Shown here: positions 24,725 through 36,962 of the stretch, piece by piece | Numbering within the stretch: position 1 is the first letter of the stretch | How the letters are laid out: each line of letters starts with the position of its first letter | Assembly: GCA_022781925.1 (NCBI GenBank) | Contig: JALESO010000083.1 | Coordinates: forward strand, 1 to 39,768 | Reading direction: 5' to 3' | DNA length: 39,768 nucleotides | DNA from: Lachnospiraceae bacterium | Lineage (GTDB): Bacteria; Bacillota; Clostridia; Lachnospirales; Lachnospiraceae | The notes under the pieces: model-generated | Told to the model about the DNA's origin: nothing | Databases searched by the model: none | What the model saw: only the letters and a program-made list of their open reading frames with translations | Program-made: the position numbers and the translations under genes

Positions 24725-24744
24725 AATATCCATTATTAAATGTT

Positions 24745-25482
24745 TTACTTCTGTTCTTCTTCCAGAAGTTCTGCATCTTCCAGTTCTGTTTCTGCTTCTT
24801 TTTCAATTTCCTGCGGACGTTCCGATTCAAGTACCATGCTGTGTTTTACCACCAGAATCCACCCCGTTGCCAGCGGAATAAATCCAAAATATGCCGCACG
24901 TACCGCAAAGGCATTGACAACCACCGCTCCATAACACGCTCCGATAAAAAAGGAAAGTACCGTATTGGTATACAAAATACCTTTTTCCTTAAATTCCGGA
25001 TCTTTTGTCAAAAAATACTGCGTCCAGCCAAGCAGCGCCTGCTTGAAGTTATTACTGGAGAAGATGGTCGCACTGTTGTAGCCGTTTGCCGAAGAATATA
25101 CACCCCACTGAAATGCAGAACAGAAAAAGATCGGATACAGTCCAACCAGCGCCGGTTTCAACGGCAATAATGAGGATATGACTAATCCTGCTGCATCCAC
25201 CACAATCGCTAATTTTCGCATATTAATGTCCGTATAGTTCGTCAACAGGTACGAAACCACCACTCCGCCGCCAAAAAGCGGTAATGCGAGGAATCGTAGC
25301 AGTACATCGTACCACTCGCCTGATACTAACGATGCTGCCATCTCCATGATATTTCCGGTCTGTGCCGAACCGAAATTTCCCATATGTAGTAAAATCGCGT
25401 AGGCTCCAAGGAATCCACCGACAATGGCAAAATTCCAGTGGATCAAGGCTTCCCATTGATCTTTTGTTACTTTCTGTCTCAT
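24745..25482 (-). CDS. DUF1275 (YoaK-type) membrane protein
   Basis: This 245-residue protein has about six hydrophobic segments and the family motif GSAQTGNIMEM near residue 38. A charged Glu-rich tail follows the last membrane segment. DUF1275 proteins are of unknown function, possibly transporters. It has an extended -10 promoter (25536-25564) and a terminator shared with the neighbour. SD is AAAGG. Confidence 0.85.
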   Translation of the reverse strand: MRQKVTKDQWEALIHWNFAIVGGFLGAYAILLHMGNFGSAQTGNIMEMAASLVSGEWYDVLLRFLALPLFGGGVVVSYLLTNYTDINMRKLAIVVDAAGLVISSLLPLKPALVGLYPIFFCSAFQWGVYSSANGYNSATIFSSNNFKQALLGWTQYFLTKDPEFKEKGILYTNTVLSFFIGACYGAVVVNAFAVRAAYFGFIPLATGWILVVKHSMVLESERPQEIEKEAETELEDAELLEEEQK

Positions 25483-25535
25483 TATATCTGCCTTTCTTTT
25501 CAGAAATTATATTGTCTCAGATTTTTTCCTTGCCT

Positions 25536-25564
25536 ATCATAGCACTATCTCTTTTATTAAGCAA
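25536..25564 (-). promoter_or_regulatory. Promoter of the DUF1275 gene
   Basis: The minus strand reads TTGCTT (25559-25564), 17 bases, TATGAT (25536-25541) with TG one base before the -10 (extended -10). Confidence 0.6.
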
Positions 25565-25600
25565 AAATTTTTTAACAAAATGCATAGCAAGTTTTCAGCA

Positions 25601-25633
25601 AAAAACGCCAGCAGATTTTACATCTGCTGACGC
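25601..25633 (-). terminator. Intrinsic terminator of the lipoprotein gene
   Basis: The minus strand has an 11-bp stem (CGTCAGCAGAT with ATCTGCTGGCG, one G-T pair) and six T after it, directly after the stop codon at 25640. Confidence 0.85.
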
Positions 25634-25639
25634 CCCTTA

Positions 25640-26701
25640 CTATTTGCTATACATTGCCTTTTTCAACGTATCGATATTTTCCTGCAATTCCTGCGGCATA
25701 TCATCCACCAGATAATACACCGTCTCATCCAGCACCGGCTCCAGATCCGACACATCCATCGTAACCGCTGTTGCCACAGAGGAAGCAACGGTGCTCTGTC
25801 CGATCACCTTCAGTTTTTTGGCCTGATCCCGCAGGATGTCCTCGTCATACTCCGACGTGCTTTCCAGAAAATCAACATCCATGTAATACGTCCGCTGCTC
25901 GCTGACCTCATATTTTCCATCATCCCGTTTACGAACCTCAATCTGCCGATCCCCCGATGGCCAGATAAAACAGTCATAATGTCCATCCCGCCACTGCTTG
26001 ATCGTATAGTAGTTCATATACTCTGCGCGATATTGTAAGATCGTATTAAAATAATCCGCATCATTTGAAAACGTTTTCATGGTTTCTGCATGATCACGCA
26101 CATCCTGAATCCAGTCAAAAAACTGCTCCGAAAAATTATCTGTTCCCAACAGCTGTGCTATATCCGCCGCATCTTTCCCATCTCCGGAAGTATAGCTGCC
26201 ATCGGAAAGTTCATGTGGAAACCGAAAATAGCTAAGCATCGCCCTGTCATTCACAACTGCACCATTGTCATCTACTTCGTACTGCAGTCCGGCGTTGACC
26301 ACCACCGAAGTCAGATTGTCCCCAAACACCTGATTCTCAGCCGAAATCGGACGATAATAAAAATTCTGTCCTGCCGGAATTTCCGAAACACTTTCCCCTT
26401 CCTCATTCTCAATCATTTCGTAAGCCGGTTCATGCACATTCCCTTCTGTATCCATCAGACGGACATGTGTCCCATAATCCAGGTAAAATTCCGATGTATA
26501 AAAGTTGCCAAGCGCCTGAACACTGTCATTGTCCCCGGTCTTCATTGCCTGAAAAACTTCCTCTTCCGTCTGGTAATTATGATTCTTTGCTTCAGCCTGC
26601 GAACTGCTGCTATCTGCCGTTACATCACCATTCTGTCCGCATCCCGTCAAGATCAGACAGCCTATTCCCACCAATGCCAGTAATTTTCTCCACTTCCCCA
26701 T
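25640..26701 (-). CDS. Lipoprotein of unknown function
   Basis: This 353-residue protein has a signal peptide with lipobox LTGC (Cys21) and a Ser-rich linker; it should be attached to the outside of the membrane. The body is acidic, without recognised domains, and has a repeated pattern of Tyr and acidic residues. SD GAGAGGAG lies 6 bases before ATG. The promoter at 26763-26790 contains a G7 tract in its spacer, so expression could switch by slippage. No neighbour suggests a function. Confidence 0.75.
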   Translation of the reverse strand: MGKWRKLLALVGIGCLILTGCGQNGDVTADSSSSQAEAKNHNYQTEEEVFQAMKTGDNDSVQALGNFYTSEFYLDYGTHVRLMDTEGNVHEPAYEMIENEEGESVSEIPAGQNFYYRPISAENQVFGDNLTSVVVNAGLQYEVDDNGAVVNDRAMLSYFRFPHELSDGSYTSGDGKDAADIAQLLGTDNFSEQFFDWIQDVRDHAETMKTFSNDADYFNTILQYRAEYMNYYTIKQWRDGHYDCFIWPSGDRQIEVRKRDDGKYEVSEQRTYYMDVDFLESTSEYDEDILRDQAKKLKVIGQSTVASSVATAVTMDVSDLEPVLDETVYYLVDDMPQELQENIDTLKKAMYSK

Positions 26702-26762
26702 CGTATACTCCTCTCAACATTTACAACGTTCTTTTTAAAATATAGTTTATCCTGATAACTTT

Positions 26763-26790
26763 ATTATACTGGCAATATCCCCCCCGTCAA
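26763..26790 (-). promoter_or_regulatory. Lipoprotein promoter with poly-G spacer
   Basis: The minus strand has TTGACG (26785-26790) and TATAAT (26763-26768), 16 bases apart. A G7 run overlaps the last base of the -35 and the first six of the spacer; gain of one G would give the ideal 17-base spacing. Confidence 0.65.
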
Positions 26791-26934
26791 TTATTTTTCA
26801 GAATCTTCCGACATTTTCTCGTATTATATAAGTGATAGCACAAAAAAACATCTTTCTCACATTACCATTTACCTTAGATCCTAACAAAAAGTAATACACC
26901 TATTTACTTTTTGAAAGTCAGTAACAATATATAC

Positions 26935-26973
26935 AAAAAGAGTCAAAGCCCGCCACAGACTTCGACTCTTTCC
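26935..26973 (-). terminator. Terminator of the aminotransferase-dehydrogenase operon
   Basis: On the minus strand AAAGAGTCGAAG pairs with CTTTGACTCTTT (one bulged base) and is followed by more T. It is about 50 bases after the dehydrogenase stop codon. Confidence 0.78.
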
Positions 26974-27023
26974 TGTCTCATTATGCTTTCTATCCTCCTC
27001 GACTTCGGGGGGAAGAATCATTT

Positions 27024-28178
27024 TTACCCTTTATACGCCGCCTTATAAATCTCCTGGCAATCCTCAAAGGTCGGCACCTTCCGCGTATTTCCCGGGCTTC
27101 CGCTGTCCAGCGCATCCTGCGCCATCTTCGGGATCGCCGCATAGAACTCCTCTTGCGGAATGCCATACTGCTCCAGTGTCGGCACTTCGCACACCTGACA
27201 GATATGCTCGATTTCTTTCAGAAACTGCTCTGCTGCCGCGATATCGCCCTGTTTTTCCTCTGCCACACCAATTGCCCTTGCAAGGTCTGCAAATCGCTCA
27301 TATGCCCCTTCTAACGCGAAAGAAAAGCATGCCTTCAGCAACATGGCATTGGAAATACCATGTGCCACATGAAACAGTGCTCCGATGGGACGGCTGAGCC
27401 CATGCACCAGTGTCACACTGGAATTGTTGATACAGATTCCTGCTTCCAGCGCTGCCAGTGCCATCTGATGTCTGGCTTCGCGATTTTTTCCATCACGATA
27501 GGCGATCGGCAGATATTTCATAATTCGTTTTACTGCTGACACTGCCAATGTATCAGTCATATCCATCGCTTTTCTTGAGGTATATGCTTCCACGGCATGT
27601 GTCAGAGCATCCAATCCAGTTGCAGCCGTAACTGACTGCGGAGATGATAAACTAAACGTCTCATCCACGATCGCAATCTTTGGAATCAGACAATCTCCTT
27701 TCAGCAGCATTTTAATGTCTTTTTCAGAGTCGGTAATAACCGTAAATTTTGTTGCTTCGGAACCGGTTCCCGCGGTGGTCGGAATCGCCACCACCGATCC
27801 AGCCATTTTTGTAATTTCCTTACCGTTAAAATCCGAGATACTTCCTTCATTTGCCGCCATGACAGCGATGGCTTTTGCCGCATCCAGCGGACTTCCGCCG
27901 CCGAATCCGATGCAGTAATCGCAGCCTTTTTGCAGAAATACACTGACGCCTGCATTGATCATGACATCTGTCGGTTCTCCGGTGATCTCTGAAAATGTCA
28001 CAAATTCTATGCCGTGATCTGCCAGCATCCGGCTTAACTGGGCAAACATTTCCGATTTCACCACATGTGGCCCTGTCACCAGCAGCGCCTTCTTGCCGCA
28101 CTGTTTCAGATAGCCGACTGCCTCTAGGAGACAGTCCCTTCCGGTAAAAATATGTTCCGGGGTCAGATAGTGAGCCAT
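27024..28178 (-). CDS. Iron-containing alcohol dehydrogenase (probable malonate-semialdehyde reductase)
   Basis: This 384-residue group III alcohol dehydrogenase has the NAD-binding GGGSPLDAAKA (about residues 93-103), PTTAGTGSEAT (about 133-143) and the iron ligands in GLDALTHAVEAY plus the two His of LVHG and HVAHGISNAML. SD GGAGG precedes ATG. It overlaps the aminotransferase gene by 16 bases, so the two are translated together. Such enzymes reduce semialdehydes; after a beta-alanine aminotransferase the natural product would be 3-hydroxypropionate (or 3-hydroxyisobutyrate from thymine). The substrate is inferred from context. 4-hydroxybutyrate dehydrogenase activity is the alternative. 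Confidence 0.88.
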   Translation of the reverse strand: MAHYLTPEHIFTGRDCLLEAVGYLKQCGKKALLVTGPHVVKSEMFAQLSRMLADHGIEFVTFSEITGEPTDVMINAGVSVFLQKGCDYCIGFGGGSPLDAAKAIAVMAANEGSISDFNGKEITKMAGSVVAIPTTAGTGSEATKFTVITDSEKDIKMLLKGDCLIPKIAIVDETFSLSSPQSVTAATGLDALTHAVEAYTSRKAMDMTDTLAVSAVKRIMKYLPIAYRDGKNREARHQMALAALEAGICINNSSVTLVHGLSRPIGALFHVAHGISNAMLLKACFSFALEGAYERFADLARAIGVAEEKQGDIAAAEQFLKEIEHICQVCEVPTLEQYGIPQEEFYAAIPKMAQDALDSGSPGNTRKVPTFEDCQEIYKAAYKG

Positions 28179-29491
28179 GCATCCACCTCCGTCAATACTT
28201 CATCTACTTTTACCATTTCTTCACGCAGCTGTTCTTCTGTGATGATCAGCGCCGGATTGACAAAGATCATGTTTTCGTGGGAATAGGTCATAAATTTCTT
28301 TGCTTTTAGCATACCGATGATCTTGCCCATGGTTTCCTCCGGATCCTTGCCATATGGTACTAACGGTTCTTTTGTTTCTCGGTCTTTCACCAGCTCAATG
28401 GATGAGAAAAGGCCGATATAACGCACATCACCGATACACGGATGTTTCTCTTTTAACTCCTCCAGAAGTTCACCAAGCACTTTTCCTACTTTATTGACAT
28501 TCTCTAAAATATTTGCCTCCTTATAGTAGTTGACGCATGCCACACCTGCTGCACAGGCCAGCGGATGTCCACTGTAAGTCAGTCCACAGGAAAGCAGATG
28601 ATCGTCAAAATGTGCCGCGATCTTGCTGCTGACAGCTACGCCGCCAAGCTGTACATAACCACAGGTCACACCTTTTGCAAATGTCACGATATCCGGTTTG
28701 ATGTCAAAATTTTCAAAGGCAAACATCTTACCTGTTCTGCACCAGCCTGCCATAACTTCATCACAGATCATGACAATGCCGAATTCATCGCAGATTTTGC
28801 GGACACCCGGCAGATAGCCTTTTGGTGGAATGATGACACCGTTGGATCCGGTGATGGTCTCCATAACGATGGCAGCCACGCTGTCCGGTCCTTCGTAAAT
28901 GATCTGTTCTCTTAATTTTGCCAGATAGTATTTTGTGGCATCTTCCTCGGACGCAAATTCGATGGGCTCGCGGTATACATACGGGTCAAAGAATTTGATA
29001 AATCCCGGAATACCCGGCTCCAGCGGATATCTGCGTGGCTCACCGGTCAGGTTTCCTGCTCCGAAAGAAGATCCGTGATAACTTCTGTAACGACTGAATA
29101 CTTTATTTCTTCCTGTATACATACGGGCGATTTTTACCGCATTCTCATTGGCATCCGCACCGGCATTTGTGAAAAATACTTTGCCGAAATTGTCCGGAAG
29201 CAGATCAATGATCATTTTTCCAAGAGTTGCTCTGCTTTCTGCCGCATAAGCCGGTCCCACAAAACAGAATTTATCTACCTGTGCCTTGATAGCATCTCCG
29301 ATTACTTTATTTCCAAATCCCACATTCAGGTTTACAAGCTGAGAGGACATATCGGTATAACGGTTGCCCTCGGCATCATACATGTAGATGCCTTCCGCAT
29401 GATCGATGACGATCGGATTCAGCCCCGCCTGCTTGCTCCATGACTGCAATACATACTTTTTACTTGTCTCTTTGATTTCCTGAGCGTTCAT
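28163..29491 (-). CDS. Class-III aminotransferase (probable beta-alanine aminotransferase)
   Basis: This 442-residue PLP enzyme has the family landmarks TNAGADANENAVK (about residues 108-120), ICDEVMAGWCRTG near 242-254 and the Schiff-base lysine K273 in FAKGVTCGY. It is in the omega-aminotransferase group that transfers the amino group from beta-alanine, taurine or GABA to pyruvate or 2-oxoglutarate. Its partner dehydrogenase and the nearby pyrimidine cluster favour beta-alanine, the end product of uracil degradation. Start 29491 (MNAQEIKETSKK) has SD AAGGAGG; a longer in-frame reading starts inside the leader hairpin. Confidence 0.88.
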   Translation of the reverse strand: MNAQEIKETSKKYVLQSWSKQAGLNPIVIDHAEGIYMYDAEGNRYTDMSSQLVNLNVGFGNKVIGDAIKAQVDKFCFVGPAYAAESRATLGKMIIDLLPDNFGKVFFTNAGADANENAVKIARMYTGRNKVFSRYRSYHGSSFGAGNLTGEPRRYPLEPGIPGFIKFFDPYVYREPIEFASEEDATKYYLAKLREQIIYEGPDSVAAIVMETITGSNGVIIPPKGYLPGVRKICDEFGIVMICDEVMAGWCRTGKMFAFENFDIKPDIVTFAKGVTCGYVQLGGVAVSSKIAAHFDDHLLSCGLTYSGHPLACAAGVACVNYYKEANILENVNKVGKVLGELLEELKEKHPCIGDVRYIGLFSSIELVKDRETKEPLVPYGKDPEETMGKIIGMLKAKKFMTYSHENMIFVNPALIITEEQLREEMVKVDEVLTEVDAWLTI

Positions 29492-29550
29492 ATCCTGTTC
29501 CTCCTTAAAAACAAACATAAAACCCGAAGCGTTTTTCCATTTACTTAATG

Positions 29551-29589
29551 AAAAAAGGAGCCCGCACCACATTCGGTGTTGGCTCCTTT
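29551..29589 (-). promoter_or_regulatory. Attenuator-like hairpin in the aminotransferase leader
   Basis: On the minus strand AAAGGAGCC pairs with GGCTCCTTT around an internal CACC/GGTG helix and is followed by six T. The left arm carries GCAAAGGAGCC (29581-29591), the motif shared with the ABC-operon and PucR leaders. It lies about 60 bases before the ATG and 22 bases past the predicted start of transcription, but it could alternatively be the gyrA-operon terminator. Confidence 0.65.
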
Positions 29590-29619
29590 GCGCTACCTTT
29601 ATGTCTTTTGGTTAACGCC

Positions 29620-29648
29620 ATTTTAATTTGTTTTATCGGTGGAAACAA
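29620..29648 (-). promoter_or_regulatory. Promoter of the aminotransferase operon
   Basis: The minus strand reads TTGTTT (29643-29648), 17 bases and TAAAAT (29620-29625). The predicted start near 29613 is 22 bases upstream of the leader motif. Confidence 0.55.
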
Positions 29649-29685
29649 GGATTCTAAGCCTAAGTTTTTCTGTGCTTAAGCACAC

Positions 29686-29937
29686 TTACTTCTTCTTCCT
29701 GCTCCGTCTCACTCTGAATTTCGGGCATTCTACCACCTGACAGCGAAAGCTCTGTTTGCAGTCCTGTCTGCACTCCTGACACATTTCGTTGTACTGGATC
29801 TCCTGCGCCTCATTCAGCATAAAATCTGCTTCGCCCATGGGCATGCCATAGATCAGCTCCGACAGATCTAACTGTTCATATGTCTCTGCATTTTCTCTGT
29901 CTGAAAATGCTTCTTCCGGCAGATTATTTTTGCTCAT
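29686..29937 (-). CDS. Small Cys-rich protein overlapping the end of gyrA
   Basis: This 83-residue protein starts at 29937, overlapping the last codons of gyrA by 14 bases in another frame, an arrangement that suggests translational coupling. Its C-terminal half has [20 protein letters not shown], six cysteines in a metal-binding-like pattern, then a basic RRSRKKK tail. It is not a recognised family. The N-terminal half is acidic. It has only a weak SD (GAGG about 9 bases upstream). It may be a small zinc or iron-sulfur protein; function unknown. Confidence 0.65.
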   Translation of the reverse strand: MSKNNLPEEAFSDRENAETYEQLDLSELIYGMPMGEADFMLNEAQEIQYNEMCQECRQDCKQSFRCQVVECPKFRVRRSRKKK

Positions 29938-32452
29938 CGGCTGCTGCCTCTGTCGCAGTCTCAGCATCGGTTCCCTCTGCATCCACTGCAGCTTCTTCAC
30001 CTTCTAACGTCTCGTCCTCTTTGACTTTGGTGATACTTGCCACCTTGACATCGCCTTCCATGTTGATCAGTTTGACACCGGATGTGACACGGCCGAGGAT
30101 CGAGATGTCGCTGACTTTCATACGGATGATAATGCCTTCGGTGTTGATGATCATGATCTCATTGTCATCATTTACCGCTTTCACACCCACCAGATTTCCG
30201 GTCTTCTCTGTGATCTTGTAGCATTTTACGCCTTTACCGCCACGGTTCTGGGCAGTAAATTCATCGATGGAAGTACGTTTTCCAAGTCCACGCTCAGATA
30301 CGATCAGCAGGTGCTCACCCTGTGTATTCAGCTGCATGCCGACTACTTCGTCACCGTCTGTCAGGCTCATACCGATCACACCCATGGACACACGGCCGGT
30401 GCTTCTTACATCGGTCTCATGGAAACGGATACACTGACCATATTTTGTTACCAGGAATACATCCTGTGTATCATCGGTAAACTTAACCTCGATCAATTCA
30501 TCATCTTCACGCAGTGTAATGGCTGCCAGACCTGTCTTTCTGACATTTGCGTAGTCTGTGATGGATGTCTTCTTCACGATACCGTTCTTGGTTGCCATAA
30601 ACAGATACCATCCATCTCTGTAATCCTTGATCGGGATAACAGCTGTGATCTTCTCACCCGGTGCCAGCTGCAGCAGATTGATAATGGCAGTTCCACGGGA
30701 CGTTCTGCTTGCCTCCGGAATCTCATAAGCCTTCATACGGTATACTTTTCCGGTATTTGTAAAGAACATCAGATAATGATGAGAGGTTGTCATAAACAGT
30801 TCCTCAATATAATCATCATCTATGGTATCCATTCCCTTGATGCCGCGTCCGCCGCGGTGCTGCGCCCGGAAGTTGTCCGCACTCATTCGTTTGATATAAC
30901 CGAGTTTTGTCATTGTGATGACACAGTTTGTTACCGGAATCAGATCCTCCATGGAAATGTCATATTCATCAAATCCAATGGATGTACGTCTCTCATCTCC
31001 ATATTTCGCACTGATAACTAAAATTTCCTCTTTGATAACGCCGAGGAGTTTCTTCTCATCCGCAAGAATTGCCTTTAACTCTGCGATTCTCTCCTGCAGC
31101 TCTTTAAATTCCGCTTCCAGCTTCTCTCTTTCCAGACCTGTCAGAGCACGCAAACGCATATCTACGATTGCCTGAGACTGTGCGTCAGAAAGGCCGAAGC
31201 GATCCATCAATTTCTGTTTTGCTTCCTGTGTCGTACGGCTTCCGCGGATAATAGAAATCACTTCATCGATATTATCCAGCGCAATGAGCAATCCCTGCAA
31301 AATATGGGCGCGCTCTTCCGCTTTGTTTAATTCGTATTTTGTACGTCTTGTAACGACGTCCTCCTGATGTTTCAGGTAATATCTCAGCATCTCGAACAAA
31401 TTCAGTACTTTCGGCTCATTATTTACAAGCGCGAGCATAATTACGCCAAACGTATCCTGCAGCTGAGTATGCTTAAATAACTGATTCAGTATGACATTCG
31501 GGTTTACATCTTTTCGAAGCTCAATACATACACGCATACCCTGTCTGTCGGATTCATCCCTCAGATCTGTGATGCCGTCTACTTTTTTATCTTTTACAAG
31601 CTCTGCAATTTTTTCAATCAGCCGGGCTTTATTTACCATGTAAGGAAGCTCTGTCACTACGATACGGTTCTTTCCGTTCTGCATCGGCTCGATATCAGTC
31701 ACTGCGCGCACACGGATTTTGCCTCGTCCGGTGCGGTAAGCCTCTTCGATTCCCGCCGTACCTAAAATCGTTCCTCCGGTCGGAAAATCCGGACCTTTTA
31801 TGATTTCAAGCAGCTCTTCCATGGTCGTCTCTCTGTCCTCATCCACCCGGTTATCAATAATTTTGACAACTGCATTGATGACTTCCCGGAGATTGTGAGG
31901 CGGAATATTCGTCGCCATACCTACCGCGATACCTGTTGTTCCGTTTACCAGGAGATTCGGATATCTGGAAGGAAGTACGGTCGGCTCCTTTTCTGTCTCA
32001 TCAAAGTTCGGCATAAAATCAACCGTATTTTTATTGATATCCGCAAGCATCTCCATGGAAATTTTGCTGAGACGCGCCTCTGTATAACGCATTGCAGCTG
32101 CGCCGTCTCCGTCCACAGAACCGAAGTTTCCGTGGCCGTCTACCAGAGGATAGCGGGTAGACCAGTCCTGAGCCATATTTACCAGGGCACCGTAAATGGA
32201 ACTGTCACCGTGCGGATGATATTTACCCATCGTATCGCCGACAATACGCGCACATTTACGATGCGGTTTGTCAGGACCGTTATTTAACTCTATCATGGAG
32301 TACAGCACACGGCGCTGTACCGGTTTTAAACCGTCTCTTACGTCCGGCAATGCTCTGGATGCAATAACACTCATTGCATAGTCGATGTAAGACCTCTCCA
32401 TTGTCTTTTTCAAATCCACGTCGTGAATCTGATCAAATATTTTATCGTCCAT
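29924..32452 (-). CDS. gyrA: DNA gyrase subunit A
   Basis: This 842-residue subunit cuts and rejoins DNA for negative supercoiling. The catalytic tyrosine is Y123 ([10 protein letters not shown]). The quinolone region reads [16 protein letters not shown]: Ser84 is kept but residue 88, usually Glu or Asp, is Gly. A GyrA box QNRGGKG is near residue 740. After the beta-pinwheel comes an Ala/Glu-rich tail of about 30 residues. It follows gyrB by 16 bases and is the last of the large replication genes on this strand. Confidence 0.97.
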   Translation of the reverse strand: MDDKIFDQIHDVDLKKTMERSYIDYAMSVIASRALPDVRDGLKPVQRRVLYSMIELNNGPDKPHRKCARIVGDTMGKYHPHGDSSIYGALVNMAQDWSTRYPLVDGHGNFGSVDGDGAAAMRYTEARLSKISMEMLADINKNTVDFMPNFDETEKEPTVLPSRYPNLLVNGTTGIAVGMATNIPPHNLREVINAVVKIIDNRVDEDRETTMEELLEIIKGPDFPTGGTILGTAGIEEAYRTGRGKIRVRAVTDIEPMQNGKNRIVVTELPYMVNKARLIEKIAELVKDKKVDGITDLRDESDRQGMRVCIELRKDVNPNVILNQLFKHTQLQDTFGVIMLALVNNEPKVLNLFEMLRYYLKHQEDVVTRRTKYELNKAEERAHILQGLLIALDNIDEVISIIRGSRTTQEAKQKLMDRFGLSDAQSQAIVDMRLRALTGLEREKLEAEFKELQERIAELKAILADEKKLLGVIKEEILVISAKYGDERRTSIGFDEYDISMEDLIPVTNCVITMTKLGYIKRMSADNFRAQHRGGRGIKGMDTIDDDYIEELFMTTSHHYLMFFTNTGKVYRMKAYEIPEASRTSRGTAIINLLQLAPGEKITAVIPIKDYRDGWYLFMATKNGIVKKTSITDYANVRKTGLAAITLREDDELIEVKFTDDTQDVFLVTKYGQCIRFHETDVRSTGRVSMGVIGMSLTDGDEVVGMQLNTQGEHLLIVSERGLGKRTSIDEFTAQNRGGKGVKCYKITEKTGNLVGVKAVNDDNEIMIINTEGIIIRMKVSDISILGRVTSGVKLINMEGDVKVASITKVKEDETLEGEEAAVDAEGTDAETATEAAADEQK

Positions 32453-32468
32453 TGTTTTCCCTCACTTG

Positions 32469-35474
<3,006 letters not shown>

Positions 35475-35478
<4 letters not shown>

Positions 35479-35684
35479 TTTCCAATCTGAAAGCTCTCTC
35501 CCTGAAAAGTAACGATATCTCCCTCATACAGTTTTCTTCCACGGCGCGTATCCACTTCGCCGTTCACTTCTACCTGGCCATCCTGGATCACAAGCTTTGC
35601 ATCCACGCCGGAGCCAACCATACCGGCAAGCTTCATCGCCTGGCCGAGTTTGATAAAATCATCCTTTATAGTAATTATTTCCAT
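35475..35684 (-). CDS. yaaA: S4-domain RNA-binding protein YaaA/RlbA
   Basis: This 69-residue protein is a single S4 RNA-binding domain (KLGQAMKLAGMVGSGVDAKL; GQVEVNGEVDTRRGRKLYEGD). It is conserved between dnaN and recF in Firmicutes and thought to act on ribosomal RNA or in ribosome assembly. It overlaps recF by 4 bases; dnaN ends 20 bases upstream. Confidence 0.93.
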
Positions 35685-35704
35685 TTTTTCACCTCTGATT
35701 CCAT

Positions 35705-36817
35705 TTAATTTGTTGCTGCATTAAAGTTTACCGGAAGGATCAGATAGATAAAGGTTCCCTCATCATCTTTGATAAAGCACGGCGCCTTCGGATTCACCAT
35801 GTAGAGCGTAACTTCTTCCTCATCAATGACACGAAGCGCATCGATAAAGAATTTTGGGTTAAATCCGATCAGAATATCCTTTCCTTCTTTTTCAATCTCA
35901 ATTTCTTCATCCATAGAGCCGACAAAAGAATTGATCCTCAGCTCCATGACTCCATCCTGAACATTCATGATAATCGGTTTTTTGTCGCCCTCGCGCACCA
36001 GAAGCGTTGCACGGTCAATACAGTTCAGGAATTCTTTTTTATTGATTTTCACCCGGGTCTCATAGTCAGACGAAAGCATCTGATTAATATGGAAATATTC
36101 TCCCTCGATCAGTCTCGACACAACCTTGGTATCGTCAAATTCAAACAAAATGTGATTGTCTGTAAAGAAAATATGAACCATATCCTCTGCTTCTCCGGTC
36201 AGTATTTTGCTGACCTCCTGTAATGTTTTACCCGGAACTACAACTTTCTTCGGCTGATAACTTTCCTTTAATTCAATGTTCCGGATGGAAATTCTGTGTC
36301 CGTCCAGAGAAACTACCTTCAGCTGATTTTCCTGAATTTCAAACAATTCACCGGTCATCAGCTTGTTCGTGTCATTATCCGCAATAGAAAAGATTGTCTG
36401 ACGGATCACATCTTTCAGTGTAAACTGTGAAAGAGAGATGGATTCATTTCTCTCGATATATGGAAGATAGGAAAAATCTTCTCCGGATTTTCCAACAATA
36501 TTGAATTTCGCTTTTTCACATGTAATCGTAGTTTTAAAAGAAGCATCCGTCTCAATCGTAACGTCATTATCCGGAAGCTTTCTCACGATTTCCGAAAAGA
36601 TTTTTGCATCCAGAGCAATGACACCTCTCTCTACGATTTCTCCTTCAATCTTTGTCTCTATTCCCAGTTCCATATCATTTGCGGTAAGCTTTATTTCATT
36701 CGCCGAAGCATCGATCAGAATACACTCGAGAATCGCCATTGTCGTTCTGGATGGTACTGCTTTCGATACGATGCTGACACCTTTTAATAAATTTGATTTT
36801 GAACAGATTAATTTCAT
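35705..36817 (-). CDS. dnaN: DNA polymerase III beta subunit (sliding clamp)
   Basis: This 370-residue protein has the three repeated clamp domains (MKLICSKSNLLKGVSIVSKAV at the start; C-terminus YLILPVNFNAATN, close to the usual MPMR/LPVR end). The dimeric ring holds polymerase III on DNA. SD AAAGGAG. It is 323 bases from dnaA across the presumed origin region. Confidence 0.97.
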   Translation of the reverse strand: MKLICSKSNLLKGVSIVSKAVPSRTTMAILECILIDASANEIKLTANDMELGIETKIEGEIVERGVIALDAKIFSEIVRKLPDNDVTIETDASFKTTITCEKAKFNIVGKSGEDFSYLPYIERNESISLSQFTLKDVIRQTIFSIADNDTNKLMTGELFEIQENQLKVVSLDGHRISIRNIELKESYQPKKVVVPGKTLQEVSKILTGEAEDMVHIFFTDNHILFEFDDTKVVSRLIEGEYFHINQMLSSDYETRVKINKKEFLNCIDRATLLVREGDKKPIIMNVQDGVMELRINSFVGSMDEEIEIEKEGKDILIGFNPKFFIDALRVIDEEEVTLYMVNPKAPCFIKDDEGTFIYLILPVNFNAATN

Positions 36818-36962
36818 AATGTGAATAACTCCTTTCCGCTCCGTTAAAGTATAAATATATAATAGATATTAAACGTCTTATTCTTAGTGTGTGTTTATAT
36901 GTTTATAACCCCGAAACCCGTGATGCTTTCTCATAAATTCACTTGAAGTTATAAGAAAATTA

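Larger units (their letters stand above)
26702..27023. other. Intergenic region, 322 bases
   Basis: It holds the lipoprotein promoter (26763-26790), an A/T-rich hairpin AAAAAGTAA/TTACTTTTT (about 26886-26912), the terminator at 26935-26973, and a G6-containing hairpin (CCTCC...GGGGG, about 26995-27016) beside the stop codon of the dehydrogenase gene. No coding frame of note is seen. Confidence 0.6.

Noticed and set aside
29491..29572. Longer aminotransferase start beginning within the leader hairpin (MWCGLLFS...)
   Set aside because: It has an SD-like GGAG 10 bases upstream, but the family N-terminus and a much better SD are at 29491. A leader peptide is possible but not supported by the other two leaders.
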